Part shown: piece by piece, positions 34,867-46,824 of the stretch
How positions within the stretch are numbered: the stretch's first letter is position 1
Layout: each line of letters opens with the position of its first letter
Assembly: GCA_014218235.1 (NCBI GenBank)
Contig: CM024753.1
Coordinates: 4,402,001 to 4,466,000 of the forward strand
Direction of reading: 5' to 3'
Source of the DNA: Colocasia esculenta
Taxonomy: Eukaryota > Streptophyta > Magnoliopsida > Alismatales > Araceae
Length of the DNA stretch: 64,000 bases
Notes under the pieces: generated by a model
What the model was told of the DNA's origin: nothing
The model's input: the letters and a program-made list of their open reading frames with translations, nothing else
The model's database searches: none
Made by a program: the position numbers and the translations under genes

Positions 34867-36633
34867 TGTTGAACCACTCTTATATTTTACCCTTATATTT
34901 TGATGATAACAAAATTTATGATTAATATTATCAAATATATTTAATATCATGATTTCCTAACAAATATAAATTATTGGAATTATCGTTGTATAAGGTGCAC
35001 TAAAATGCTAAATCGATGTTCATTCAATATACATCGATTTCTATTCAAAGTGCCACATCGATTTCACTAACAACGATTTGTTAAGTGAAATATCGATTTG
35101 ATTGTGCAACGATTTGATAAGTGAGAAACAACGATTTACTTCTCACAACGATTCGCTAAGTAAAACATCGATTTGATTGCACAACGATTTGACAATTGAG
35201 AACAACGATTTGCTCTCACAACAATTTAGTTTTCATAACGATTTGATAAGTGAGAAACAACAATTTGATTCTCACATCGATTTGATGAGTGTCATAAGGA
35301 TTTGATCGCCACATCGATTTCTCTCTTACATCGATTTCATAAGTGAGAACATCGATTTGATATGTTTCATAACAATTTGAACGCCATAACTATTTGATAA
35401 GTGAGAAACAACGATTTGGTTCTCACATCGACTCGATAAGTTAAATAACGATTTGCTTATGATTGAACATTGATTTGCCTATCGTATAACATCGATTTAC
35501 TTTCACTTAAACATCGATTTTGTCCAAACATTGACTTCATGTAAACATCGATTTCCTTTATATTCAGATGTTTCAAATATGTTTGGCGCCTAATGAAAAG
35601 TTAAAAATGTCTCTGACAGAAGATTTTCTTTTATCTCTCCAGATCTCTTCTCTCCTGTCAGACAAAAAGGTGGTCACTTACTATTTCTGGAAGAAAACAA
35701 TAAGCATAGAGGTATGTGAGCTTTTTGACAGAAGCACTGTTTTAGCTAAATATTTTCTTTTATGCTTACAGACCTCGTAGACCACCAAGTGGCTGACAAT
35801 CTGAAGAAGAAAAAGAATAGAAAGATCAGCATCCACTATAAGAGCTCCAACGGATCTCTTCAACGGATCTATTCAAAGCCTCTCATATAAAAGATGAAGC
35901 AAGGCTGAAAAGAGAAAGATAGATTTTCTGAAGATCTTTGAAAGAGTGTACAACCAGTGAGAAACCTCAACGCCACATACACTCAAAGGAAAAGAGAGAA
36001 AGAGCTTGAGCCAAGAAAAAGTGTTCAAGCAACTGAAACACTCAAGCATTCAAGCTTCTTCTCCTTTCTCCATTTTCCCTGTACTCATTGTAATTCTTGG
36101 GGAGAGTCTTCTGTTGAGAGTTTTGGTTAGAGGCCATTCTTGTAGAACTGTCAACATTGTTCTTTCTTTTCTAAGAAAAACTTTTGTCCAGCTGTAGGAC
36201 TGTATACAGTGTAGAACCTAGCTAGGGGTTTGTGTCTAGCAGAATCGCACTGAGGTTTGTACCAGGAGGTTGACTTCTTTACCTGTAAGAGAAGTGGGAT
36301 GCCTTCTTGCCCAGGAAAGAGAAGAAGACCAGCTGGGGTGCTGGGTCTTGTATTGTCCTTGAGGGGGATTGTACCCTTGGTTAGTAAAATCCCAAGAGGT
36401 TGCTTGGGGACTGGACGTAGGACTTCCATGTGGGAAGGGCCGAACCAGGATAAACTCCTTGTGTCATTTGTGTGATTGTTTATTTGCTTCCGCACTGCTA
36501 CTCTTTATCACACTAAACTAACCAAACTTTCAAGTGTTAATTTTCTGTGTTTAAGTTTATATTTCAGATTTCAGAAAAACCTATTCATCCCCCCCCTCTA
36601 GGTTAGCTTGCTTCCGTACCAAAAGGGCCAACA
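34867..36633 (+). mobile_element. Copia-type solo LTR, forward, 1767 bp, TSD CAAGT
   Basis: It starts TGTTGAACC and ends GGGCCAACA (TGTTG/CAACA inverted ends) and is flanked by CAAGT at 34862-34866 and 36634-36638. No internal region is present, so it is a solo LTR left by LTR-LTR recombination. The 3' part carries GGACTGGACGTAGGAC, CCGAACCAGGATAA and a C-rich stretch before CTCTAGG, as in long plant Copia (Sirevirus-like) LTRs. The 5' part holds many ACGATTT/ATCGATTT motifs. It is related to the reverse solo LTR at 37415-57761. Confidence 0.88.
34990..35560 (+). repeat. ACGATTT / ATCGATTT motif array in solo LTR
   Basis: More than twenty copies of (A)ACGATTT or ATCGATTT at irregular intervals, many followed by GATAAGTGAGAA. 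They lie in the U3 part of the LTR. Confidence 0.85.
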
Positions 36634-37120
36634 CAAGTCACTGTCCCATTGTCATCTTTCCCTCAGTCGGACGACTACTCACCCGAGAGTGAGGGTGTCC
36701 AGGAAGACGACAAGACCTCGACGGTACCACTGCATTGGGACAAACCTCGAGCACACCCACGTGCCTAGCTCACCTCAGAACCTGGGGCTCCCAACTGAAG
36801 AGGCATTCCAGAATAGGCACCGGACCACCACACTCGGCTAGCCCAAACCACGATATATACTTGTATATTCTTTATTACGAATCACGGTAGCTATCCATAA
36901 TCTGGCCTATCATCGGTTACCATGTGACCTCCAAACCATCTCACACAAATATTCACTTATATCACACCAGTGCAGCATGATCTTGCCTATCATTGGTCAC
37001 TCCGTGACCTTTATGGCAACACACACTACTTAACACATATATTATTATAATATTCTTTAAAAAACAACAATAGACTAGAGCGAAGTCCACAACCGACCTT
37101 CACTGCCCCGTCACCTCATA

Positions 37121-37176
37121 CTAGCTATACAAAGTATAATACAACAACCTAGCTATACAAAGTATAATACAACAAC
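37121..37176 (+). repeat. 28-bp tandem duplication
   Basis: CTAGCTATACAAAGTATAAT followed by ACAACAAC occurs twice, head to tail, within the outer LTR. Confidence 0.85.
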
Positions 37177-37704
37177 CATAACGTTAAATAACTAATCATG
37201 CGCACACATGCACGACTCTCAAATCATGTAACACCACATAAAAGCATGCTCACTTCGTGAGCATCACCCTTATCACGTAAACCACACATAATCGACACGC
37301 TAACCACGCTCACTGAGCGCTACCTGTGCCAATGCATCATTAGCATTACCATGCACAATAATTAAGCGATAATCGGATAACCAAAACACCAAAGGCATGC
37401 AAAGCAGAACTCTCTGTTGCCCAGTTGACGAGCCCAGAGGGGGGGTGAATGGGTCTTTTAAAAAATTATTCTACAAGATACCTGTAACAAAAAATATTCA
37501 CACAAATGTTCTTCGAAGGAGGTTAGTGACTGTTAGTTTGAATAACAAACACACAAGAGAAAGACAATCACACAACAAAAGAAATTATCCTGGTTCGGAC
37601 CTCCTCTCCTTAGGAGTCCTACGTCCAGTCCCTGAGCAATTTCTCAGGATTTCACTAACAAGGGTACAGTCCCCCTTAAGGACACTACAACACCCAGCTC
37701 AGTT

Positions 37705-37828
37705 GGTCTTCCTTCACACCCGAAGGGAACAACTACACCCTGGATACCCCACCAGGTCTTCCTTCACACTGAAGGGAACAACACCCTGGTTACCACCAGG
37801 TCTTCCTTCACAACCGAAAGGAATCAAC
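37705..37828 (+). repeat. Three ~45-bp tandem repeats
   Basis: GGTCTTCCTTCACAC begins near-repeats at about 37706, 37758 and 37798, each with a CCGAARGGAA-like follow-on. They are part of the reverse solo LTR. Confidence 0.8.
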
Positions 37829-38013
37829 AAACAGAGAATAGATTGAAAGCACGCCCCTAGACCAAGCTTAAACAAGCAAGGATCTGAAGCAACTAGCATT
37901 GAGAGCAAAGGATCTTAATCTAAGCTCACTCTCAGAACTACACAAGCTCTCTCAAGGATTTTTCACTACAAATGGAGAGCTAAGAGCTATAGCAATGGGA
38001 ATGGAATTCTTGG

Positions 38014-38582
38014 TGATACGGATAGGGACCACCGGCGTGGGGTCCACGGATGTGGCCGACGAGGCTGGGTCGTCGGGTCAATTGACAAGGTCCTCGGCAT
38101 AAGATCTGATCGTCCCCATATAAGGAAATCCCAGCTGTGCTTACCTTCTCCGAAACCTCACTCCTAACAAGGAAAGGCTCTGAGATCTCGGGCCGCGACA
38201 GTCCCTCCGTCCCTAGCTGGCAACTGCCAGCTGGAAACCAAGGGGCATCATCCGTTGATCGCGCCCCCTTACTTTGGGACGTTGAGTCTACAAGGAAACT
38301 TACATGGCTAACTAAGGCAAGGGGAAAAACCACCTTGCTCAACCTCACCCTATAAAAAACGAAGGAGACGCTCCAGGCCAAGGTATGCTACTCGTGGCAT
38401 TTGAACTCTCTTACATCTTCTCTCACAATTAACTTGGGCGTCGGAGTGTCTCCCCACCGAGGCCACTCGGTGGTTCTTTGCAGGTGCAGCGCAAGAAGTC
38501 TGAGCCGACGACGACATCGCCATCGCCTTGGGGCCCACCCGATTTGACCCCGGTCAAATCTCCCTTTGCTTGTGCAGCAACA
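38014..38582 (+). repeat. LTR 1 of Tat dimer (569 bp)
   Basis: TGATACGG...GCAGCAACA. It has a TATA box, TATAAAAAA, from 38351. It differs from LTR 3 at five or more sites: G/C near 38130, C/T near 38163, C/A near 38243, G/A near 38258, C/T near 38491. Confidence 0.93.
38351..38359 (+). promoter_or_regulatory. LTR TATA box
   Basis: TATAAAAAA in LTR 1, about 230 bp before the LTR end. The same box is in LTR 2 (47163) and LTR 3 (55943). Confidence 0.6.
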
Positions 38583-38602
38583 TTTGGCGCCGTCTGTGGG
38601 AA
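38583..38602 (+). other. Primer binding site, Tat copy 1
   Basis: TTTGGCGCCGTCTGTGGGAA directly follows the LTR's terminal CA. The TGGCGCCG start is usual for Tat/Athila-type gypsy elements. The same site follows LTR 2 at 47392. Confidence 0.75.
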
Positions 38603-38624
38603 GTCGATACAAAAGCTATCCCCA

Positions 38625-40284
38625 ATGGCACCCAAGGCAAAGGCGGTCGCTCGCACGTCGGATGAGGATGTCACCCTCGTCAACACCACCGAAGCAGCGG
38701 TGGGAACATCCAATACGGGGGACCAAGACTCATCGACCTCGTCGCGGCTCGAACACGTCGAGCAAACGTTAGCGAATCTCCAGCTGATTCTGGTGAGGCT
38801 GGAGTAGAACCAGCGGGCCTCCCCCGCTAGGGTTGAAGTTCTGAGTCGTCCAGCGGAGCAGGCTCAAGGTGAGCAGAATGATGCCGAGGCTCCCAACTGA
38901 CAGCGCTCGGTTCCGGCGTTGTCGGCAAGCCACGCCGACGTTCCATCGTTGATAGGTGGAACCCCGGCACTGCCTATTATTCAAGCCGACAACGCTCCTC
39001 CCGTCACGCCAATGGCGGCCATGGGAATCGCAGTGAGGACCGACCCCGCCGACCACTTCTCGGCGGAGTCCGCTCCAGGTACTAACAACGAGTCTCCCTT
39101 CGACTCGCGGTGGAAAGACGACATGCGGGAAATGAACAGGAAGATAGAGGCTTGCAGCTCGGAACCCGCGCTCCTTCCGTGGCGACGCTTCTCACTTCCT
39201 CGCCATTTACAGAGGAAATCACCTCGGCGCCAGTCCCGTTGAAATTCCAACTGCCCAAATTCCGGCGTTATAATGGAACAACTAATCCCGTCCACCACCT
39301 TGATCATTTTCAAGGGCAGGTGGAAATGATAAATGTGACTGATGCTTTAAAATGCAGAGCTTTCATGTCAACATTGGATGATGCGGCGCTACAATGGTTC
39401 AAAGCGCTGCCAGCACGGTCGGTCCCAAGCTTCGCCGACCTGGCTCAAAGGTTCCTAGACCACTTCTATAACACGGTGCAGCATTCGCTATGCACCGACG
39501 ACCTATGGCTGATATCGCAGAGAGAGGGCGAGATGTTTCGCGATTACGCCAAGTGATTCCAGGTCGAAATAATGAAAGTAGTGGACCTGGACCTGAGAAC
39601 TGCAGTCAACATCCTTACAAGGGTATGCACCGACGCGGCGTTCGTGGCATCAATCTCCAAAAAGCCACCGGTAAGCCTCTCCGACCTCCTCTCTCGGATG
39701 CAGAAGTACGTCCGACTGGAGTCGACCCTTGGAGCCGCCGGGCGTCTCAAACGACCGTTAGAGAGAGGAAGCGCAAGCTCGGGGCCGAGCGAGAAGAGGC
39801 CGAGGAGGGAGGAGCACCGCGGAGACAGGCGCCGGGAGCTAGAAGGCCGGCGAACATCGGACCAGCGACCCGACGAGTACCGCCGCGTCAGGGACCTACC
39901 TCGATTCGGGAGGCTGCCATCAGAGATCCTCCCCGTCATCAAGAAACTTCCGGAGTTCAGGCGACCTGAACCAATTGTGAGGCCTCCATCTAGGCGGGGG
40001 ACCGATCTGTATTGTGAGTATCATAGGGGCTATGGACACTTAACTAACCAATGCAGGAGCCTAAAGATGGAGATAGCGGAGATGCTGCGCCGAGGAATAA
40101 TCGGGAAGGACATCGTCGACGGCAAGCCCAGAATAGGGAGCCAGAAGAAGATCGCGAACACGAGGGGAAAGGGGCCGTCTTGGTCCTCGCAGGCGGACCG
40201 GCAGGAGGCGGCGACAGCAACAGAAAAAGAAAGGCGTACGCATCGGCTGTCATCCTCGGTGTGAGCCAACCGCGCCGAACCTGA
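38625..40284 (+). pseudogene. gag, Tat copy 1 (broken)
   Basis: Structural capsid polyprotein of the gypsy element. It starts at ATG 38625 (MAPKAKAVARTSDED). It has a Retrotrans_gag-like core at about 39230-39560 (PKFRRYNGTTNPVHHLDHF, ALQWFKALP) and a CEYHRGYGHLTNQC zinc-knuckle-like motif (C-x2-H-x4-H-x4-C) near 40010-40055. In-frame stops lie at 38805 (TAG), 38898 (TGA) and 39554 (TGA). One T is missing near 39151 compared with copy 2, which shifts the frame. The three stops occur at the same codons in copy 2. Confidence 0.88.
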
Positions 40285-40688
40285 AGGAGGTGATCACATT
40301 TTCTGCCGAAGACGCGATCGGACTGAGCTTCCCTCACGACGACGCGCTAGTCATCCACGCCGACGTTGACGGGTACACCGTGCATCGCATCCTCGTCGAC
40401 AACGGAGCTGCGCCCGACGTTCTCTTCTACGATTGCTTCTTGAAGATGACGAATCTGAGCACAGAAATCAAGCCAGTCGCCACGCCTCTATTCGGGTTCA
40501 GCGGAACACCGGTGACCGCCGAGGGATCCATCAGGCTTAAGGTGACTCTGGGCACCCGTCCTCAGCGTGTGACGGTTGAGGTCGACTTCCTGATTGTGAA
40601 GGTAAAGTCGGCCTGCAACGCGATCTTCGGACGTGGACTGCTCGGGAAGCTCGGGGGGGAGTGCCATCGACGTGTCATCAGAAATTGA
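40282..40688 (+). pseudogene. Retropepsin-like protease, Tat copy 1
   Basis: Reading frame with VDNGAAPDVLFYDCF at about 40396-40440. VDNG replaces the DTG/DSG of classical retropepsins, as is usual in Tat elements, with FGFSGTPVTAEG further on. The frame runs out in a stop at 40686 after GKLGGECHRR. The expected continuation (LKFPTPNGVGE) is in another frame, so the junction to pol is broken. Confidence 0.85.
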
Positions 40689-40891
40689 AGTTCCCAACTC
40701 CTAACGGAGTGGGAGAAGTTGTCGGAAGTCAGGCCGAGCCGCGCCTCTGCTATTTCTAAGTACGTGCCACTTGCCGATGATGCGATCTTCAACGATGTCC
40801 AAAAACATGAACCAGTCGAACTTACTAAGCAAATAAAAATCACAAACGGACTACTAACTGTCGGGACCAAACTCAGCAAACTAGAAGATGA

Positions 40892-43800
40892 CATCGCCAA
40901 ATCCTCGGTCAAAGCGGCGACGTATTCGCCTGGTCCGATGACGACCTGCCGGGGGTGGATCCGAGCATTATTCAACATCACTTGAACATCAATCCCGAGG
41001 CCCGACCAATCCGCCAGAAGAAGAGACCCTTGTCAGCCGAAAGGCAGGAAGTGGTCGAAAGCAACTTAACAAAATATTTGCGTGCAGGAACCGTTAGAAA
41101 CTCGTTCTATCCAGACTGGGTCGCCAACGTCGTCCTGGTGCGAAAGGCAAATGGCAAGTGGCGGATGTGTGTCGACTTCACCAACCTAAACCGAGCCTGT
41201 CCAAAGGACAGCTTCCCATTACCTCGGATCGATCAACTGGTTGATTCAACCGCCGGACACGAGCTGTTGAGCTTCCTTGACGCCTACTCGGGCTATCATC
41301 AGATAAGAATGGCCCCGGAGGACGAGGATAAAACATCATTCACCACTGAGAGAGGTTTGTACTGTTTCACTCGTATGCCTTTCGGACTAAAAAATGCAGG
41401 AGCGACATACCAAAGGCTGGTCAACAAAATGTTCGAAAAGCAAATCGGCAAAACCATGGAGATCTACATTGACGACATGCTGGTGAAAAGCCGACAATCC
41501 GAGGACCACGTCAAAGACTTGGCCGAGGCTTTCGAAGTATTGCGACATTACGGGATGAAGCTGAACCCGGAAAAGTGCGTCTTCGGCGTCAAAGCTGGAA
41601 AATTTCTAGGCTACCTCGTCTCTCAAAGGGGCATTGATGTCAACCCCGACAAAGTTCGTGCAATCCTCGACATGTCGGCTTCGAGGACGGTAAAAGAGGT
41701 ACAGAGGCTTAACGGCAGGATAACTGCTCTTAGCAGGTTCATGTCCAGGTCGGCGGAACGTTGCCGGCCTTTCTTCGAGATACTGCGGAAGGGTCGTTTC
41801 GAATGGACCGAGGAGTGCCAAAGAGCCTTCGACCAACTAAAGGAATACCTGGTGAACGTGCCGACATTAAGCAAGCCAAGCGACGACGAAGAAATGCTAT
41901 TGTACCTATCTACGACGAACTATTCCATCAGCTCGGTGCTCGTCCGAGAAGAAGATCGAGCCCATCTCCCGGTGTACTATACAAGTAAGGCGCTACGAGG
42001 AGCCGAACAGCGCTACACCGACCTTGAGAAGCTCGGTTACGCTCTCGTAATGGCAGCCCGATGATTACGCCCGTATTTTCAAGCACACAAGATCGTTGTC
42101 CTCACCGACGCTCCGCTCCGACCAATTTTCGAGCGACCCGAGTCCTCAGGGAGGTTGGCAAAGTGGGCCGTCGAGCTCGGCGAATTCGATATCGATTTCA
42201 GGCCCCAGGTCGCTATCAAAGTCCAGGCCCTCGCGGATTTTATTTCCGAGGGCACCGCCCGGGCAGCGGTGGACGAAGAACCCAACGAAAGTTGGGAAAT
42301 TTTCGTCGACGGTGCCTCAAATTCCAGAGGAGGCGGTGCAGGTGTAGTGATGCGCTCCCCCGAGGGCCTCGACTTAAGGTACGCTGTTCGTTTCGGTTTT
42401 GAAGCATCTAACAATGTGGCAGAATACGAAGCTGTGGTGTCGGGGTTAAAAATGGCAAAAACCCTTGGGGCAAAGAGGATACGCATTCATAGCGACTCCC
42501 AGCCAGTCGTCGGTCAAGTATCCCAGACGTTCGAGGCGAAAGAGGCAAAGCTCGCCTTGTACAAAACTGAGGTGCTAAAGATGATGACAGAATTCGATTC
42601 AGCGGAGCTCATAAAGATACCAAGATCCGAGAACAAACAGGCCGACGAGTTATCAAAGATTGCATCGTCGGCACTGGAGTCACCTCCATCCCTGTTGATA
42701 GAAGAGTTAATGGAGCCAACTATAGCGTCCAAGGATGTGAGGAGCATCGACGTAGGGTCAATGTGGATGACCCCATTGATAAATTTCCTCAGGAACAATG
42801 TGCTATCAGAAGACAAGAGTGAAGCCGAGCAAACTAGAAGGCGATCGTCAAGGTTCTTCATCTTCGGCGACGACCTATACCGAAAAGGGTTTAGCTACCC
42901 GAATCTCCTATGCGTAGATCCAGTCCAAGCCAAAGAAATCGTCGGCGAAGTACACGAAGGTACGTGCGGCTCTCATGCAGGCCCCAGATCCCTGGTGAGA
43001 AGAATAACCCGACAAGGATACTGGTGGCCGACGATGCTAAAAGACGCCGAGGAATATGTCAAATGTTGTCAGCAATGCCAATTATTCGGCAAAATCGACC
43101 GACAATCTCCGACGGAGCTCACGACTATAAACTCCCCGTGGCCATTCGCGCAATGGGAAATGGATATCCTCGGACCCTTTCCCCCAGCGTCGGGCCAAAG
43201 GAAATTCATAATTGTTGGCGTTGACTATTTCACCAAATGGGTCGAACCCGAACCTCTGGCTAGAATCACCGACGCCAACGCCTGGGGTTTCGTGTGGAAA
43301 AATATTATTTGCAGGTTCGGCCTACCTCGAACGATCATCACCGACAACGGAAGACAATTCGACAACCACAAGTTCCGTATGAATTGCGAAGCTCTCGGGA
43401 TTGAGCATAGGTTCTCCTCAGTAGCCCACCCTTAGTCAAATGGAATGGCAGAGGTAACCAACCGAACTATCTTAGATGGAATAAAGAAAAGAGTTATAGG
43501 CCACAAAGGTGCCTGGGCCGACCAGCTCCAGCATGTACTGTGGGCATACAGGACAACGCCGAGAGAAGCCACTCGCGAAACACCTTTCGCGTTGGCCTTC
43601 GGGATGGAGGCAGTATCACCCGTGGAAATGCTTGTCCCTTCAAAGAGGGTAATCGGGTTCGACGAGGCAAACAACGACCGGTCCTTGCGCGACGAGCTCG
43701 ACCTCATAGAAGAGAGGCGTGGAAATGCGTCCACAAGGATGGAGATTTATCAAAGAAGAATCAAGAAAAACTTCGACAAGAAAGTCAAACCGCGACACTT

Positions 43801-43999
43801 CGCTGTTGGAAGCCTTGTCCTCAGGAAGCTCGCCATCTCGGACCCAAAGTCGGCTAGCGGGAAGTTGTCGCCAAATTGGGAAGGGCCTTACAGAGTCTTC
43901 GGAGACCTCGGCCATGGTGACTATCGGCTCGAAAACCTTGAGGGTTCTGTCGTACCGAGGACGTGGAACGCGGAACACTTGCGTAAATATTACGCATAA
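40892..43999 (+). pseudogene. pol: RT, RNase H, second RNase H and integrase, Tat copy 1
   Basis: One reading frame of about 1035 codons with two internal stops, TGA at 42062 and TAG at 43433; both could come from CGA and CAG. Order: RT (RMCVDFTNLNRACPKDSFPL, MPFGLKNAGATYQRL, YIDD at 41465-41476); first RNase H (to about 42200); a second, plant Tat-type RNase H at about 42300-42690 (FVDGAS, AEYEA, SDSQ, QADELSK giving D-E-D-D); integrase with H-x5-H and C-x2-C zinc finger (about 42950-43085) and D, D, E at 43163, 43343 and 43451 (35 residues between the second D and E). It ends LRKYYA-stop at 43999. Apart from the two stops it looks intact. Confidence 0.92.
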
Positions 44000-44003
44000 T
44001 CAA

Positions 44004-44322
44004 GAAAACGAGGTCGCTTCGGCACTCTGAGGATACGAGGTCGCTACGACACTCTCAAGAAAACGAGGTCGCTTCGGCACTCTGAAGATACGAGGTCGCT
44101 ACGGCACTCAAAGATACGAGGCCGCTTCGGCGCTCTGAGGATACGAGGTCGCTACGGCACTCGAAGGATACGAGGTCGCTTCAGCACTCTGAGGATACGA
44201 GGACGCTGCGGCACTCTGAGAATACGAGGTCGCTACGGCACTCTAAGGATACGAGGTCGCTTCGGCACTCTAAAGATACGTGGTCGCTTCGACACTCTGA
44301 GGATACTAGGTCGCATCGGCCC
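44004..44322 (+). repeat. ~27-bp minisatellite after pol, copy 1
   Basis: About twelve units of the type GATACGAGGTCGCTWCGGCACTCTGAG, beginning directly after the pol stop. Several neighbouring units alternate between GCTTCGG and GCTACGG, hinting at a ~54-bp double unit. GC-rich and in the + strand 3' region of the element. Confidence 0.92.
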
Positions 44323-44453
44323 CCTTCTAAATTAAACAAAGTCGCCCCGATGGGCTAACCGGACGAGATCATACGAGGTCGCGCAATGTTCGACAAAAGA
44401 AGAAATAAGCGCCTCGGCGCAGTGTTTAGCAAAAGAGGAAAAACTACGGAAAC

Positions 44454-46310
44454 TCAGCATTCTTTGGATGCGACGTCCTCGGCTAGTACCTTCTCGACAG
44501 CCTCGGCGAAAATCTCGTCGGCCGCCTTCGACATAGCTTCGTCAACCACGGCCGCGGCGGCTTGCTTCTCGTCCTGCTTCGTCCCACGGATGGCCGAGAG
44601 ATCAAGATCAGGAAACTGCCCCGCGACGCGAGCAAGGCAGTCATTATAACCCTCTCCAAAGAGGCCAGTTATCTCCTCGGCAAGCTCCTCCGAAGAACGG
44701 TACTCCTGAATCGCCGCCTCCCGCTCGTCTGACACGAGCTGCGTCGTCTTATCGCGGTACAACTTGAACGACTCAGCCTCGGCGGCGAGCGCCGACCTAG
44801 CATCCAGAAGTGCTTCCTTCTCGGCCTGGAGGGCCTTGTTCGCAGAGTCGAGCAGCGCCCTGAGCTCACCCTCGATCTTCTTCGCTTCATCGGCCTCCTT
44901 CCGACGAAGGGATTACTCTGACGCAACCAAGGCCTCCATCTCGGCTACGCACTTGCTAAAAGACTCGGCCTTCACCTCGGCTCGGTAAACGAAGGCATCA
45001 TAATTCGCCATTAGCGCCAGAACCATAGGATAAAACTCGCTGACCAACCTTCGAGGGGACTTCGCCAAGGTGTCGGCTTTCAGCTCGACAGGTATCGACG
45101 TCTGCCCCCAGTTAACTGGATCGAAGACGATCTTGGGTGCAACAGGCTCCTTAGGGGGGACTGATGCGGAAGGCGTCGAGCTGTGAAGGCGCTTCGTCGG
45201 CCTCTCCACAACAGCCTGAGTCGAAGCCTTTGCTTCTGAACTCCCCTCCATCTCTTTTCCCGCCGCGACGACTACAGGTTCCGAGCCCTCCAAGGGACGC
45301 TTCTCGGCTCGCTGCGGGTCCCTCCGAGAACGCGCAATATCGGCCAGAGAGGGGCCGGGCCTCACCTTGCGTGTCGGGGATTTCATCTCGGCCATCATTG
45401 TATAGACAACAAAGCCAACGATCTGTCAGAAAAGGACCAAACAATTCATGGGAAAAGGCAAAAACGACGCGCGACGACCTTCTAGGCCTTCAGCAATCAA
45501 ATCCAGCAGATCGTCGGATGGTTCGGTCAGGTCGGGTTTCTCCGTCTCTCGTAGGTATGCGAAATCCGCAAGCTCGGCTGCACTAAGCTTTGGGGGCTCA
45601 AACGCCTTCTGGCGAACGTTAACCGAGGACCACTCAGTCGGAAAAGGCCAACCACCGGGAGAGTATATGAAGACAAACTCCCTCTTCCACCCGTGCACGG
45701 ACGACGGAAGATTCTTTACAAGCTGACGACCCGATCGAGCCGTGAAATACAACCAGTCGCCAAATGGTTTGACGGAAAAACAATAGAAGAAGAGGCGAAT
45801 CGTCGGATGCACGGCGGCAGTGGCGCAAACAGCCAGGAAGCCGACGATCGCTCGCCACGCATTGGGCGTCAACTGCGAAGGGGCGGCTCCAAGCTCGAAA
45901 AGAAGGTCTATTACGAAAGGGTGAAAAGGAAAACGCAGACCTCCACGGACCGCCTCATTGTACACACAAACCCCCCCATCTTGAACGTAATGGGCTCGAA
46001 ACCGCTTATTGGCAAAAAATACCACATCGGCGGGAAGCTTGGGGCTCAGGCGCTTCCTGATCCATTTGAAGGTCTCGGAGGTTGTTGCGCACCAAGCGTC
46101 TTCGACATTGTCGGCTTGGCGGCGATCCCCAGAGGTGTGAGCCGAAGGGGCACGTGGGACATACTTCCCAGGTCGGATTCTCAATGCAAAATCCTCCTCA
46201 ACCGGACCATAGATGAAGGTGCCGGTTCGGGGGTCGTAACTAGAAGGGGCATCACTATCCGTCCTGGAGGAGGATTCCGCGTCGGAAGGAGGAGAAGGCG
46301 TTTGGCTCAT
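44454..46310 (-). pseudogene. Antisense ORF, Transposase_28 (putative gypsy-type) family, Tat copy 1
   Basis: One minus-strand frame of 618 codons starting MSQTPSPPSDAESS at 46310. It has only two internal stops, TGA (45426) and TAA (44913), both possible C-to-T changes. Residues ~120-240 resemble PF04195, a plant family annotated as putative gypsy-type transposon protein (GLRFPFHPFVIDLL, QLTPNAWRAIVGFL, WKREFVFI). The last third is rich in Glu, Ala and Lys and probably forms a coiled coil (LRRKEADEAKKIEGELRALL). Tat elements such as Grande are known to carry an antisense ORF here, of unknown function. A TATA-like box lies about 140 bp upstream. A small intron across the first stop (TTTCTGACAG acceptor) is possible, but the frame does not need it. 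Confidence 0.8.
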
Positions 46311-46452
46311 GGCTTACCTCGAAGGAGTGCAAGCGAAGGCTGAGCCGACGACACGGACCTGAGCGGAAGAGGAAAGAACACGACGTCGGAAAAGGCTATC
46401 CGCAATCGCCCGGAGGAGAAGCAGATAGAACTCTCTCCCGCGACAGGTCCAG

Positions 46453-46461
46453 CCATTTATA
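46453..46461 (-). promoter_or_regulatory. TATA-like box of antisense ORF, copy 1
   Basis: On the minus strand TATAAATGG lies about 140 bp before the antisense start codon, a plausible plant core promoter. Copy 2 has it at 55236-55244. Confidence 0.5.
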
Positions 46462-46805
46462 GAGACACAGCCGTGGCATAATCAGACGGTCATAAGCAAA
46501 TTCGACGCATCAGAGGTGGAAAAGCCGCCACGTGTCAGAAGCTGAACGGGCAAAGTACTATACACCAGGATCGCTAACGCTTACCGCCGTTCAGGGAGCC
46601 ATCATTAGCAGTAAAATCAAGGCGATCGTGAGCCGATCGGCCTCTCAAATCGCACATTAATGTGCACGATCTTCGATACTTCCTGTTAGAGCCGTCGCCT
46701 GGGAGCAACAATACCATCCTCGGCTTATGCGTCCAGGGATTCTCGGGAAAGCTACGACGAAAAGTCAATTCCGCTCGTCTTCTCATCAGATCCCCTGGAT
46801 CCAAT

Positions 46806-46820
46806 GAGAAGCCGGGGGGA
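46806..46820 (+). other. Polypurine tract before LTR 2
   Basis: GAGAAGCCGGGGGGA, four bases before the TGATACGG start of the LTR. The same tract precedes LTR 3 at 55587-55601. Confidence 0.7.
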
Positions 46821-46824
46821 CTAG

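Larger units (their letters stand above)
46311..46824. other. Non-coding 3' internal region, copy 1
   Basis: Leader and promoter area of the antisense ORF, followed on the + strand by the polypurine tract before LTR 2. No sense ORF with family resemblance. Confidence 0.6.

Noticed and set aside
39490..40284. Alternative gag-region frames (39490-39969, 40051-40284) as separate genes.
   Set aside because: They overlap the gag frame, which has the family motifs; the others are shifted readings of the same DNA.
44004..44322. CRISPR-like look of regularly spaced repeats.
   Set aside because: This is a head-to-tail minisatellite without unique spacers, in a plant retrotransposon.
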